A stretch of 64,000 nt of DNA from Paenibacillus sp. oral taxon 786 str. D14. GTDB lineage: Bacteria; Bacillota; Bacilli; Paenibacillales; Paenibacillaceae. The position numbers were made by a program, and so were the translations under genes. Below, in pieces: positions 16,028 through 24,960 of this stretch; within the stretch, counting starts at the first letter, position 1, and each line of letters opens with the position of its first letter. The notes under the pieces are model-generated. The model had not been told where the DNA came from. It was given only the letters and a program-made list of their open reading frames with translations, and made no database searches. The DNA is taken from NCBI RefSeq assembly GCF_000159955.1, contig NZ_GG695990.1:6268-70267 (forward strand), read 5' to 3'.

Positions 16028-18517
16028 TCAATAGACTCCGATGTCATCCAGCATCAGCTTGGCGGCGCCGCCGCTGAGAAGGAAGGTCAGCCGCTGGATT
16101 CCGGTGTCCGGATTGAAGCTGGGGTTGGCGGCCGCAAAGTCTGCCAAAGCTAGACGATACGTCTGATATACCGCTTCCGTCGGATGCTTGTATTTGCCGC
16201 CCGACAGGTGGCGCTCCAGCCAGGGGTGGATCGTAAACGAGGTGACGGGCAGCGGTTCGACCTCCATAAACCTCGTGAGCGGCAGACGGACGGAGGTACC
16301 GTTGCCGTCGGTAAGCTCTACCTCAACTGTGACGGAACCCGCAGCCAAAGCCGCATCGGGCGTATTGTCATCCTGCAGCTCGAAGCTGCGGTCCGTGAGC
16401 GAAAAGGCGAGCTCCTCCAGCTGGCCGCTGGACGGGAGGGGAGCACCTTGCTCCCAGCTTAACGTATAAGTGGACGGCTCATTGCCGCTAGGCTTACGCT
16501 CCAGCACGATTCCCCGGGACGGCTTGGTGCCGTTTTGCCGGTTCTTTGCCTCTTCCTCCTTCCAGGTGAGGTTGCTGCCCGCTGCTTTCCCTCCCCCAGG
16601 GAGACTCAACCGGTTCAAATCTTCATCGTAGCGGGCCCAAGCGGTAAATGTGCTGCGCTCGAACCGGTTGTAATATGCGGTGTCCGGGAGCCAGGCTAAG
16701 CCGGTGCGGTAATCCTGCAGCAGCGGGAGATAGCGGCCGAGCTTGGCGCTGGTGTTCGTTACCGAAGCGGAGCCGGACACAGCGTGGAGAGTGGTTGTTG
16801 CTCCGTTATTCCCCGCTCCCGCACCATGCAGCGTTTCCTCAAAGAAAGCCGAGATGTACACCTTCGCGATGCTCCGTTGTTCGGAAGGCGACAGCATCCC
16901 GTTCCGGCTGAGCAGGATGCCCTTCGGATAACTGACGTCCCGACCGCCCCAGCTGCTATTGAACTGGCTATGGTTGGCGTCTCCGATGTACAGCGAGGCT
17001 TTGAACCGATCTTTGCCTGACGAAAAACTTGTGCGCATGTACTGGCGGTCGCCTTCGAAGTCGCTGACGTCGCCATCCCGCGCGCCTTGCAGTGTCAAAT
17101 AGCTGACATCCTTAAGCTGTGTGTATTTTCCGTCCACCTTTTTGTCGGTGGGGGCGATGGCGGCAACGGCTTGGATCTTGTAGTCTTCTAAGCTCGACAT
17201 GAGCTCCGCGTCGTCCGCGAACCAATCCTTGTAACCCGCGGCCATCGCTACTGCTTGCCCGCCGCGGGAATGACCAACCAGTCCGATGCGGGTAAAGTCG
17301 ATTTTTTCGTATAACGGATTATCCGGTTCTGCGGCAAATGTGCCGATCTGTTGCAAATGCTTCAGCAAAATCCAGGCTCGAACCTTCATATCGTTATCGG
17401 GAATCCCCGTCCATACGGAGTAATTCAAGAAGTTCTCATCGACGGATACGACGATAAACCCTCGGCTGGCCAACAATTCTCCCAGATAAGCGTATCCGTC
17501 ATCGGAGAAATCCTCCATGAGGTGATTCCCGTGAACGATCAGCACGAGCGGGTACCGAGTTTGGCTATCGGCAGCGCTGTTTCCTAGGTTGGTGTTGTCC
17601 TGTTCCTCTGCTGCGACAGGCATCCAGACTCTCCCGTTCAGCGGAAGTGCTCGCTGATTAAATCCCCAATAGGCGGTCCGGTAGACGGACCACTTCTTAA
17701 TGTAGACGGAGGCATCCACCGTTCCGGAGGTGATGTCGACCGCTTCCCCGTATTCGGGCTGCCAAGCGTCGTTCCCGCTGCCGTAGGTGAAGGTCGACAC
17801 CTCATACGGCCCGGGTTCGGCGGGGCTGTCCAGCAGATCGGCCAAGCTTGGCACGGCCGCTGAACCGACGGCGGCGTCGCTGCTTGCGCCATCGCGCGCC
17901 TTGTCATCTTCGGCTTCGCCGGCTTTCCATATCCCGGCGCTTTGCACGCCTTGATAGGCCGGTACGGCGGAGCCGCCCCCTGGTCCCGCCGCGAACGGCC
18001 AGATCGCGGCGGCGGCCACCAGCAGCGCCGCCATCAGGGCGGCTGCCGCTTTATGGCGCAGCCGCAGCCTCCGGCTGGCGAGCGCCCCATAAAGCAGCCC
18101 GGCGGCGATTCCCGCCAGGCTGATCACCGCGGCCACGACCGCAGCCGCGGGCATCGCTACTTCGTTATAGTAGAAAATAACGAAGGCTGCGGCAAAATCG
18201 AACAGGACCGCCCCCGTAAACAGGCGGGGGATCGGCACGCCGATCAAAGCCAGCAGCAGCGCGGCGGTGTGGGCGGTCAGGTACAGGCCCAGCGTTCCCG
18301 CGAGCAGGAACAGCAGCAGGTCGACAGGTCTCCCCAACCCGGTCGGCATCCCGAGCGCCAGTAGGCCAAACGCGAACATGCCGGCCCCCCAGGGGCCGGC
18401 AATGGCGGATCGCCAAAAGGCGGTATCGTATCGGTAAGCATTCCGGATGCGGCGAGCGATCCGGTAACGCAGCGTCGGCTTGCTCAGTAAAAGTTCAGTA
18501 ACCACCTGAATTTCCAT
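16028..18517 (-). CDS. Membrane-anchored alpha/beta hydrolase
   Basis: The protein of about 829 residues fuses an N-terminal membrane domain of five or six helices (to about residue 185) with an alpha/beta-hydrolase domain. Hydrolase motifs are LVLIVHGNH (oxyanion), the nucleophile elbow GHSRGG near residue 416, and a later GDANHSQF that may hold the catalytic His. The C-terminal 250 residues are beta-rich. The substrate is unknown. I choose ATG 18517 because the GGGGGA site suits it better than TTG 18529. It is an uncommon domain arrangement; the hydrolase probably faces outward. Confidence 0.75.
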   Translation of the reverse strand: MEIQVVTELLLSKPTLRYRIARRIRNAYRYDTAFWRSAIAGPWGAGMFAFGLLALGMPTGLGRPVDLLLFLLAGTLGLYLTAHTAALLLALIGVPIPRLFTGAVLFDFAAAFVIFYYNEVAMPAAAVVAAVISLAGIAAGLLYGALASRRLRLRHKAAAALMAALLVAAAAIWPFAAGPGGGSAVPAYQGVQSAGIWKAGEAEDDKARDGASSDAAVGSAAVPSLADLLDSPAEPGPYEVSTFTYGSGNDAWQPEYGEAVDITSGTVDASVYIKKWSVYRTAYWGFNQRALPLNGRVWMPVAAEEQDNTNLGNSAADSQTRYPLVLIVHGNHLMEDFSDDGYAYLGELLASRGFIVVSVDENFLNYSVWTGIPDNDMKVRAWILLKHLQQIGTFAAEPDNPLYEKIDFTRIGLVGHSRGGQAVAMAAGYKDWFADDAELMSSLEDYKIQAVAAIAPTDKKVDGKYTQLKDVSYLTLQGARDGDVSDFEGDRQYMRTSFSSGKDRFKASLYIGDANHSQFNSSWGGRDVSYPKGILLSRNGMLSPSEQRSIAKVYISAFFEETLHGAGAGNNGATTTLHAVSGSASVTNTSAKLGRYLPLLQDYRTGLAWLPDTAYYNRFERSTFTAWARYDEDLNRLSLPGGGKAAGSNLTWKEEEAKNRQNGTKPSRGIVLERKPSGNEPSTYTLSWEQGAPLPSSGQLEELAFSLTDRSFELQDDNTPDAALAAGSVTVEVELTDGNGTSVRLPLTRFMEVEPLPVTSFTIHPWLERHLSGGKYKHPTEAVYQTYRLALADFAAANPSFNPDTGIQRLTFLLSGGAAKLMLDDIGVY

Positions 18518-18618
18518 GGCTTCCCCCAAAATCTCGTAGTCTCTCCTCTTCCCTTATTGTAACATGGGCCAAGGACCGGGAGAAACAGGGGAAAACAGGG
18601 GCCGACCCAGCTGACCGA

Positions 18619-18691
18619 ACGGGATAATCATGTAAAAGCGTCTGCTGCAGCACCATCAGCCGGCTGAGTCAGCGGGATAATCCCGTAAAAG
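18619..18691. repeat. Intergenic array, family D (two units, 53-bp period)
   Basis: CGGGATAATCATGTAAAAGC at 18619 recurs as CGGGATAATCCCGTAAAAGC at 18672, 53 bases apart. Similar GCTGA-N(3-4) sequence precedes both. It lies between two minus-strand genes. Confidence 0.65.
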
Positions 18692-18706
18692 CCAGCTCCA
18701 ACACCT

Positions 18707-20059
18707 CTACCGACTCTGGCCGGGGCGCGGGCGGAAACGGACCCACGACCAGACGATCAGCAGGAGCAGCACGGCCAGGCAGGTCCCGATACTGATGCGG
18801 TTCTGCGCGTCGAACAAGAACAGCAGCGCAATGACAACGAGGCTGATCACGGTCAGCACCGTAATATACGGGAAGCCCCAGACTTTAAAGCTAGGTGCCG
18901 CCGGATAACGCTGGCGCAGCTTTAACTGGGACAAGCAGATGGTGATCCAGACGAGCAGCACGACAAAGCCGGGTACCGCCATCAATAGACGGAACAAGCC
19001 TGCCTGATTAAAGACGGCCAACATGGAGCCGAGGATCAGAACAACCCCGCAAAGAATTAAGCTGTTGACCGGAACGCCCTTGGCGGAGATCCGCGCCAGC
19101 TTCGCTGGGGCTTCCCCGCCGGCGGCCATCGAGTGGAGCATCCGGGTCGCGCCATAGATGCCGGAATTGGCAGCGGACAAGACCGCCGTAATCAGAATGA
19201 AGTTCATCAGATGCGCCGCCCCCTGCAAACCAACCGAGGACAGCACCTGCACGAACGGGCTGGTCTGCTCACTGAGACTGTTCCACGGTATCAGCCCGCA
19301 AATGATCAGAATCGGTAACGTGTAAAACAGCACCACGCGCAAAATAAAGCTTTTGACCACCCGAGGTAACACTTTTTCCGCATCCTTGGCCTCCGACAAG
19401 GTCAGTCCGATCAGCTCGGAGCCGCCGTAGGAGAACATGACGACCAGCAGCGCCGAGAAGATTGCCGTCCATCCGTTCGGGAACAAGCCGCCGTAATCCC
19501 GGTAATTGTGCGGGAACGGAGCACTCGTTCCAGGGAGAAGGCCAAACAGCATGGCCGCGCCCAGGAGAATAAAGACAATGATCATCGCGATTTTAATCCC
19601 GGCCAGCCAAAACTCAAACTCGCCGTAACCGGCTACGCTCATTCGATTGATGGCCAAGATAAAGGCGGCACTGGCTAGGCTAAGCACCCAGAGCGGCACG
19701 TCCGGCAACCAGAACTGCAGGAAACTGCCGGCGGCAATCACCTCAATGACGCATACGGCCAGCCACATGAAGCAGTACATCCACCCCAGAATGAAGGAGA
19801 TGCGCTCGCCAAACGCCTCCCGGATGAAGTCCTTCATGTTGCGGCCAGGATACACTGTCGCCATCTCGGCAATAGCGCCCATGACGACCAGCAGCAGCAA
19901 TCCGGCAAAGGCATAAGAAAAAATCACGCCAGGCCCGGCCAGGCTGACGGTCTCGGAGCTCCCTTTGAAGATCCCGGTGCCGATAACGCCGCCCATGGCC
20001 ATGAAGCTGATGTGGCGGGGCAGCAATTTTTTCTGCAAAGTTGAGGAATCGGATTTCAC
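18707..20059 (-). CDS. Amino acid permease, APC superfamily
   Basis: The 450-residue protein has about twelve membrane helices. The APC helix-1 motif is visible in MAMGGVIGTGIFKGSSETV, and SYGGSELIGLTLSEAKDAEK near residue 230 matches helix 6 and loop 6-7 of amino acid permeases. Likely cargo is a proline-, GABA- or aromatic-type amino acid, which cannot be fixed from sequence alone. It is monocistronic; upstream is the divergent sugar transporter operon. Confidence 0.88.
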   Translation of the reverse strand: MKSDSSTLQKKLLPRHISFMAMGGVIGTGIFKGSSETVSLAGPGVIFSYAFAGLLLLVVMGAIAEMATVYPGRNMKDFIREAFGERISFILGWMYCFMWLAVCVIEVIAAGSFLQFWLPDVPLWVLSLASAAFILAINRMSVAGYGEFEFWLAGIKIAMIIVFILLGAAMLFGLLPGTSAPFPHNYRDYGGLFPNGWTAIFSALLVVMFSYGGSELIGLTLSEAKDAEKVLPRVVKSFILRVVLFYTLPILIICGLIPWNSLSEQTSPFVQVLSSVGLQGAAHLMNFILITAVLSAANSGIYGATRMLHSMAAGGEAPAKLARISAKGVPVNSLILCGVVLILGSMLAVFNQAGLFRLLMAVPGFVVLLVWITICLSQLKLRQRYPAAPSFKVWGFPYITVLTVISLVVIALLFLFDAQNRISIGTCLAVLLLLIVWSWVRFRPRPGQSR

Positions 20060-20270
20060 GTAAATAAAGCCCCCTAAATCTGAGTTGTATCCATTGGAAG
20101 TTGGATAAGCAATACGGACTTTATCTTACACTAATTCGCCCGCGGGAGGAAATGAAATCATACCCGGTTGATTAGTATCACATTTCGTTGATTGGTCAGA
20201 TAGGCAAGGGCCCGGCGGCCAATATACAATAACTTTCAAGATCAAAAAAGCGTAAAGGGGAGAAGCGTTT

Positions 20271-21251
20271 ATGGCCCGATTATCCACGGATCGGGAAATG
20301 CAACCCGAACCCGCCATGCCGCACATGCCTTATAAAAGAAGGAAGAGCGGGATCGAGCGTTTTTTTCGGCAAATCGACCTGCAGTTGATGGTTCTCCCGG
20401 CGCTTGCCCTCATCTTCGTGTTTAGTTATATCCCGATGTATGGTGTCTTGATCGCCTTTCAGGACTACAAGATCGGGCACAGCTTTACGGGAAGTCCGTG
20501 GGTGGGCTGGAAGCATTTTGCTTACTTCTTTAACTCGCCGGATTTTTACACGGTGATGCGCAATACGATCGTCATTAGCCTGCTGAAATTTCTGATTGGA
20601 TTTCCGGCACCGATCCTGTTGGCCTTAATGCTGAACGAAGTGCGGAAAATGGTCTTCAAACGAGTCGTTCAGACGATTACGTATTTACCGCATTTTATGT
20701 CCTGGGTCATTCTCGGCGGCTTGGTCGCTTCGCTGCTCGCCACGGATAACGGCAGCTTAAACATGCTGCTGGAACGGCTGAATCTGATTCAGGAGCCGAT
20801 TAATTTTCTGTCGCTCCCGGAATACTTCTGGACCATTCTGATCACGACCAACGTCTGGAAGGAAATCGGCTTTGGCTCGATCGTCTACCTAGCGGCGATC
20901 GCCGGGGTGGATCCCCATACGTATGAGGCCGCTTCGATTGACGGGGCCAGCCGTTTTAAGCAGATTTATTTGATAACGCTTCCATCGATTATGCCGGTGA
21001 TTTCGATTTTTATGATTCTGGCCATCGGCAATTTGCTGAGCGCCGGCTTCGAGGATATCCTCGTGTTGGCCGTGAACCCGGCGCTGCGCGATGTATCCGA
21101 CGTCATCGATACGTACGTGATCCGGGTCGGGATCAACAATTACCGCTATTCCTACGCTACCTCCGTCGGGTTGTTTAAAGCGGTTGTAAGTGTCGGACTG
21201 TTGACCCTCGCTAACTATGTAGCCCGCCGATCCGGCAACAGCTTATGGTAA
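20271..21251 (+). CDS. LplB-type polysaccharide ABC transporter permease
   Basis: The 326-residue permease has six membrane helices after a basic N-terminal arm (YKRRKSGIERFF), as in the LplB/YteP branch. The EAA loop is near residue 222 (YEAASIDGASRFKQIY). A GGGGAG site precedes the ATG. It is first in a permease-permease-binding-protein operon, followed by a YesN/YesM pair that probably senses the imported glycan or its binding protein. Confidence 0.93.
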   Translation: MARLSTDREMQPEPAMPHMPYKRRKSGIERFFRQIDLQLMVLPALALIFVFSYIPMYGVLIAFQDYKIGHSFTGSPWVGWKHFAYFFNSPDFYTVMRNTIVISLLKFLIGFPAPILLALMLNEVRKMVFKRVVQTITYLPHFMSWVILGGLVASLLATDNGSLNMLLERLNLIQEPINFLSLPEYFWTILITTNVWKEIGFGSIVYLAAIAGVDPHTYEAASIDGASRFKQIYLITLPSIMPVISIFMILAIGNLLSAGFEDILVLAVNPALRDVSDVIDTYVIRVGINNYRYSYATSVGLFKAVVSVGLLTLANYVARRSGNSLW

Positions 21252-21270
21252 TCAGGAGGAGGTGCTCGCG

Positions 21271-22164
21271 ATGTATAGCAGCAGAGGCGACCGGGTCATG
21301 GTTGCTTTCATCTACGTCTTCTTAACCATTTTTTCCCTCTCCACGTTATATCCGTTCCTGAATGCCATTGCGATCTCGCTAAACGAGGGGCTGGATACCG
21401 CAAAAGGCGGAATTACCCTCTGGCCGCGCGCCTTCACCCTGGAAAATTACGAGGTCGTCTTCCAGGATGAACGGCTGATGTCGGGCTTCATCATCTCCGT
21501 CCTTCGGACCGTCGTCGGAACGGTCAGCGCCATCTTGGCCACGGCGATCTTCGCTTATGGGATGACCAAGCGCGAGCTGATGGGGCGTAAGGTTTACATG
21601 CTGATGTGTATTTTTACGATGTATTTTTCCGGCGGATTGATTCCAACGTTTCTGCTGATCCGTAATCTGGGGATGTTTAACTCCTTCTGGGTTTATATCA
21701 TTCCTTCGCTTATCGGGGTCTGGAACATGATCATCTTCCGTACCTTCTTCCAGGGGCTGCCCCAAGGGCTGGAGGAATCGGCCAAAATCGACGGCTGCGG
21801 CAATTGGGGCACCTTGTTCCGCATCGTGCTGCCGCTGTCGGGACCGGTTATCGCAACGTTGTCGCTGTTTACCGCGGTTGGGCACTGGAACGAGTGGTTC
21901 ATCGCCAGCATCTACATTTCGAAGGAGGAGCTGCTGCCGATTCAGACCATTCTGAAGCAGATTCTCGCGTCCAATATCGTCTCCGAGCAGACGGCTAACC
22001 TGGATGCAGCGGCGCAAGCCCATATGGCGCAGGCCAAAACCGTCACCAGCAAATCGCTGTCGATGGCCACCATGATGGTCGCAACGATCCCGATCGTCCT
22101 GGTGTATCCGTTTGTGCAGAAGTATTTTGTCAAAGGGGTGCTGGTCGGGTCCTTGAAGGAGTAG
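21271..22164 (+). CDS. LplC/YtcP-type carbohydrate ABC transporter permease
   Basis: The protein of about 297 residues is the partner permease, with six helices and an EAA loop (LEESAKIDGCGNWGTLFRIV). A C-terminal KYFVKGVLVGSLKE tail is typical of the LplC branch. I choose ATG 21271, seven bases after AGGAGGAGGT; the GTG at 21262 lies inside that site. It starts 19 bases after the previous gene. Confidence 0.93.
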   Translation: MYSSRGDRVMVAFIYVFLTIFSLSTLYPFLNAIAISLNEGLDTAKGGITLWPRAFTLENYEVVFQDERLMSGFIISVLRTVVGTVSAILATAIFAYGMTKRELMGRKVYMLMCIFTMYFSGGLIPTFLLIRNLGMFNSFWVYIIPSLIGVWNMIIFRTFFQGLPQGLEESAKIDGCGNWGTLFRIVLPLSGPVIATLSLFTAVGHWNEWFIASIYISKEELLPIQTILKQILASNIVSEQTANLDAAAQAHMAQAKTVTSKSLSMATMMVATIPIVLVYPFVQKYFVKGVLVGSLKE

Positions 22165-22246
22165 TTGAAGGAACAACTGGCGGCGTTTAAGGCAGATCGT
22201 TCTGCTTTGAACATAAAAATGAAAGGCGAAAGGGGATAACAGTCGT

Positions 22247-23938
22247 ATGAAAAAGCGGGGAACACGGTTAAGCCAACTGTTGATCATCATCATGGCGATT
22301 GCCGTCATCCTGGCCGGATGCTCCGGCGGCGGGGGCAACAGCGCGAGTGGCGGTAATCCTGCCGAAGCGCCGAAGGAGAACGGCAGCAATGCGGAGACGA
22401 ACCAGGCGGAGTCTGCGGAACCGCAGCTTTTCGAGCTGGGGAAGGAGCCGCTGGAATTCACGCTTTACGGCAACTATGACTGGTACACCATGCCCAAATG
22501 GGGCGCCGACGAAACGACAGCTTGGGTGAAAGAGAACAAGAAGGTGAACATCACAGAAATTCCAAACGGCGGAAATACGGTGCAAAAGCTAAACACGATG
22601 ATTGCCTCCGGCGATCTGCCGGACGTCATTTGGGGTGAGCGGGGTGCGGACGTCGAACGGCTGCGCGAAGCAGGCTTGCTGGTGCCATTGGACGATTATA
22701 TCGAGAAGTATCCGAATTTGAAAAAATGGCTGGATCCGAAGGCAATGAACATGCTGCGATCCCCTGACGGCAAGCTGTATCAATTCCCGAACTGGTACAC
22801 GAACCGTCCGAACGGCAATGCCGGATGGGTGGTCAACAAGAAGATTTATAAAGAGCTCGGTTCGCCTAAACTGGAAACAACCGATGATTTGTATGCTTAC
22901 CTGAAGCTGGTGAAGGAGAAATATCCGGACGTCATCCCGCTGGAGACGGATTTGGCCAGCGAAGGTCACGGTCTTGATCAGATTTACTCCGCGTTTAAGG
23001 AGAACAATTTAAGTTTTCCGCGTTATTTTGCCGTACCCAACGGGGATAAAATGACTTCGATTTACAAGGACGAACCGTTCCGGGAATCGGTGGTCTACGC
23101 AGCGAAGCTGTTCCGCGAGAAGTTGATGACGCAGGACGCCATGACGCAGACCAGAGACCAGGTGCAGGAAAAGCTGATGAACGGCCGGGTGGCGGTGTAC
23201 ACTTCCTCCAATCCGACCTTGTATGCGATGCAGGCCCACGCAGCCTTGACCCAAAAGGATCCGGACGCCGGATATTTCATGATCTGGCCGATTCACAAGG
23301 AAGGGCTGGACAAAAACAAAATTTATCCCGGCACTTATAACATGCTCGGTTGGAACGCAGCGGTCATTACGACCAGCGCCAAGAATCCGGAAGCGATATT
23401 CGCTTTCTTGGATTGGTGGACCGGTCCTGAGGGGATGACCCTGCAGATGTGGGGGGTTGAAGGCGAGTTCTGGCAAGGACGGGAAGCGGACGGCATCACG
23501 CCGAAGTTCACGGAGAAATATACGAAGGAAAAAGAAAAGCTCGCCGATTATCAAGCGAAGATGGACCCGTTGATGTGGGTTGGTAATACCGTGTACGTTG
23601 ACGATATTAAAGGGAGATTCGAAGCAACGCTGCCGGAGAGCGAACGGAACTGGTCAACCTATTGGCAGTACGAAATTACATGGAAAACGCAGGGCGACGC
23701 TACGGAATTCATCAATTTGTTCCCGCTGCCGGATACCGAGGAGGGCATCACCTTCCAAAGCGGCAAGGACATTTGGCAGAAAGCGAGAGCGCAAGCGCTG
23801 TATGCGAAGACGGACGAGGAAGCGTTGGCGATCCTCGACAAAGCGCATGAGGACACGATGGCCATTGGGTTCGAGAAGCTGCTGGATTACTATACTCAGC
23901 GCTGGCATGAGAATTTGAAGATGATCCAAGGCAATTAA
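22247..23938 (+). CDS. Extracellular solute-binding lipoprotein, LplA type
   Basis: The 563-residue protein has a lipoprotein signal peptide with lipobox LAGC near residue 25 and a Gly/Ser/Asn-rich linker. A long LplA-type binding domain follows, well above the 400-450 residues of maltose-type binding proteins. Long binding proteins of this kind usually capture oligo- or polysaccharides. It is the third gene of the operon and should be abundant; the following hairpin could protect or terminate the message. Confidence 0.92.
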   Translation: MKKRGTRLSQLLIIIMAIAVILAGCSGGGGNSASGGNPAEAPKENGSNAETNQAESAEPQLFELGKEPLEFTLYGNYDWYTMPKWGADETTAWVKENKKVNITEIPNGGNTVQKLNTMIASGDLPDVIWGERGADVERLREAGLLVPLDDYIEKYPNLKKWLDPKAMNMLRSPDGKLYQFPNWYTNRPNGNAGWVVNKKIYKELGSPKLETTDDLYAYLKLVKEKYPDVIPLETDLASEGHGLDQIYSAFKENNLSFPRYFAVPNGDKMTSIYKDEPFRESVVYAAKLFREKLMTQDAMTQTRDQVQEKLMNGRVAVYTSSNPTLYAMQAHAALTQKDPDAGYFMIWPIHKEGLDKNKIYPGTYNMLGWNAAVITTSAKNPEAIFAFLDWWTGPEGMTLQMWGVEGEFWQGREADGITPKFTEKYTKEKEKLADYQAKMDPLMWVGNTVYVDDIKGRFEATLPESERNWSTYWQYEITWKTQGDATEFINLFPLPDTEEGITFQSGKDIWQKARAQALYAKTDEEALAILDKAHEDTMAIGFEKLLDYYTQRWHENLKMIQGN

Positions 23939-23961
23939 CCGAGACAGGCAAGCTACTTGGC

Positions 23962-23996
23962 AAGGGGGCCCGATTCATTAGGCTCCCTTTTCCTGT
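23962..23996 (+). terminator. Hairpin after the binding-protein gene
   Basis: AAGGGGGCC (23962-23970) pairs with GGCTCCCTT (23981-23989), allowing one G-U pair, then TTCCTG. It may reduce read-through into the regulator genes. Confidence 0.5.
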
Positions 23997-24119
23997 AGCG
24001 CAGGGCGGGGAGGATTAGAGGATTTTCTCCGTTCTCAACGAACAGGGAGGCCGGGTATACTTAGGGGAAACGGAGCTGAAACCGAACTTCCGCAAGGAAA
24101 AAAGGGGGCTGACACGATC

Positions 24120-24950
24120 GTGTACAAGGTACTGCTTGCTGATGACGAGCATCTTGACCTGGAGGGCATGAGGACGTTTATTCCCTGGTCCGAGCTGGGG
24201 ATGGAGGTGGTGGGCGCCGTTAGCAACGGCTTCTCGGCCTGCGAGCTGATGGAACGGCAGGCGATCGACATTCTGGTCACGGACGTCAATATGCCGCATA
24301 TGTCCGGGCTGGAGCTGGCACGCCGGGCGATGGACCGGAAGCCGGACGTCCGCGTCGTGTTTGTCAGCGGACACCAGGATTTTCATTATGTGAAGCAGGC
24401 GCTCTCGCTCAAAGCCTGCAGCTATGTGCTGAAGCCGATGGACGACGACGAGTTGGTCGCCTCGCTCCGGCAAATTACGCTGGAGCTGGAACATGAAGCG
24501 AATCGGAAGCGGACGGAGGAGCAGTATCTGAAAATGATGCAGGCGTTGCAAGCGCAAGGCGTTGAGAAGCTGGAGGACGAGCAGGAGCGGCAAGCTGCGG
24601 CGCGGTTGACCGAGTCGCGCCCTGCGCCGGGTTGCAGCCGGCTGATCCGGGAAATCATCGCGACGATGCAGGCGCGCCTCCACGAGAATCTCACCTTAAA
24701 GAACATCGCTCAGCAATTCGCCTTTTCGCCGAACTATCTAGGGCATCTTTTTAAGGAGGAAACCGGCCAAGGCTTCAGCGAAATGCTGACTGAACTGCGA
24801 ATGGAACGGGCACGTAAGCTGCTCAAAGACCCGAAGGTGAAAATTTACGAGGTCGCCGGTCAAGTAGGTTACCGCTATATCCCTTACTTTAGCCGGCAAT
24901 TTAAGGAGACCTTCGGGATGACGCCGATGGAATTCCGCAAACGGGAGTGA
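24120..24950 (+). CDS. YesN-type AraC response regulator
   Basis: The 276-residue regulator has an N-terminal receiver domain with acidic pocket ADDE (7-10) and phosphoacceptor Asp55 in LVTDVNMP. A short coiled linker follows, then a C-terminal AraC double helix-turn-helix (about 185-275; FAFSPNYLGHLFKEETGQGF and VGYRYIPYFSRQFKETFGMT). It starts with GTG after a GGGGG-rich site. Paired with the downstream histidine kinase, it probably activates the upstream LplBCA-like operon. It is shorter than many YesN proteins, which often exceed 350 residues. Confidence 0.92.
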   Translation: MYKVLLADDEHLDLEGMRTFIPWSELGMEVVGAVSNGFSACELMERQAIDILVTDVNMPHMSGLELARRAMDRKPDVRVVFVSGHQDFHYVKQALSLKACSYVLKPMDDDELVASLRQITLELEHEANRKRTEEQYLKMMQALQAQGVEKLEDEQERQAAARLTESRPAPGCSRLIREIIATMQARLHENLTLKNIAQQFAFSPNYLGHLFKEETGQGFSEMLTELRMERARKLLKDPKVKIYEVAGQVGYRYIPYFSRQFKETFGMTPMEFRKRE

Positions 24951-24960
24951 GGCCGACTTG

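Noticed and set aside
21379..22461. 360-codon minus-strand frame opposite the LplC-type permease and LplA-type gene
   Set aside because: It crosses two convincing genes on the other strand and has low-complexity composition, as expected of a shadow frame.
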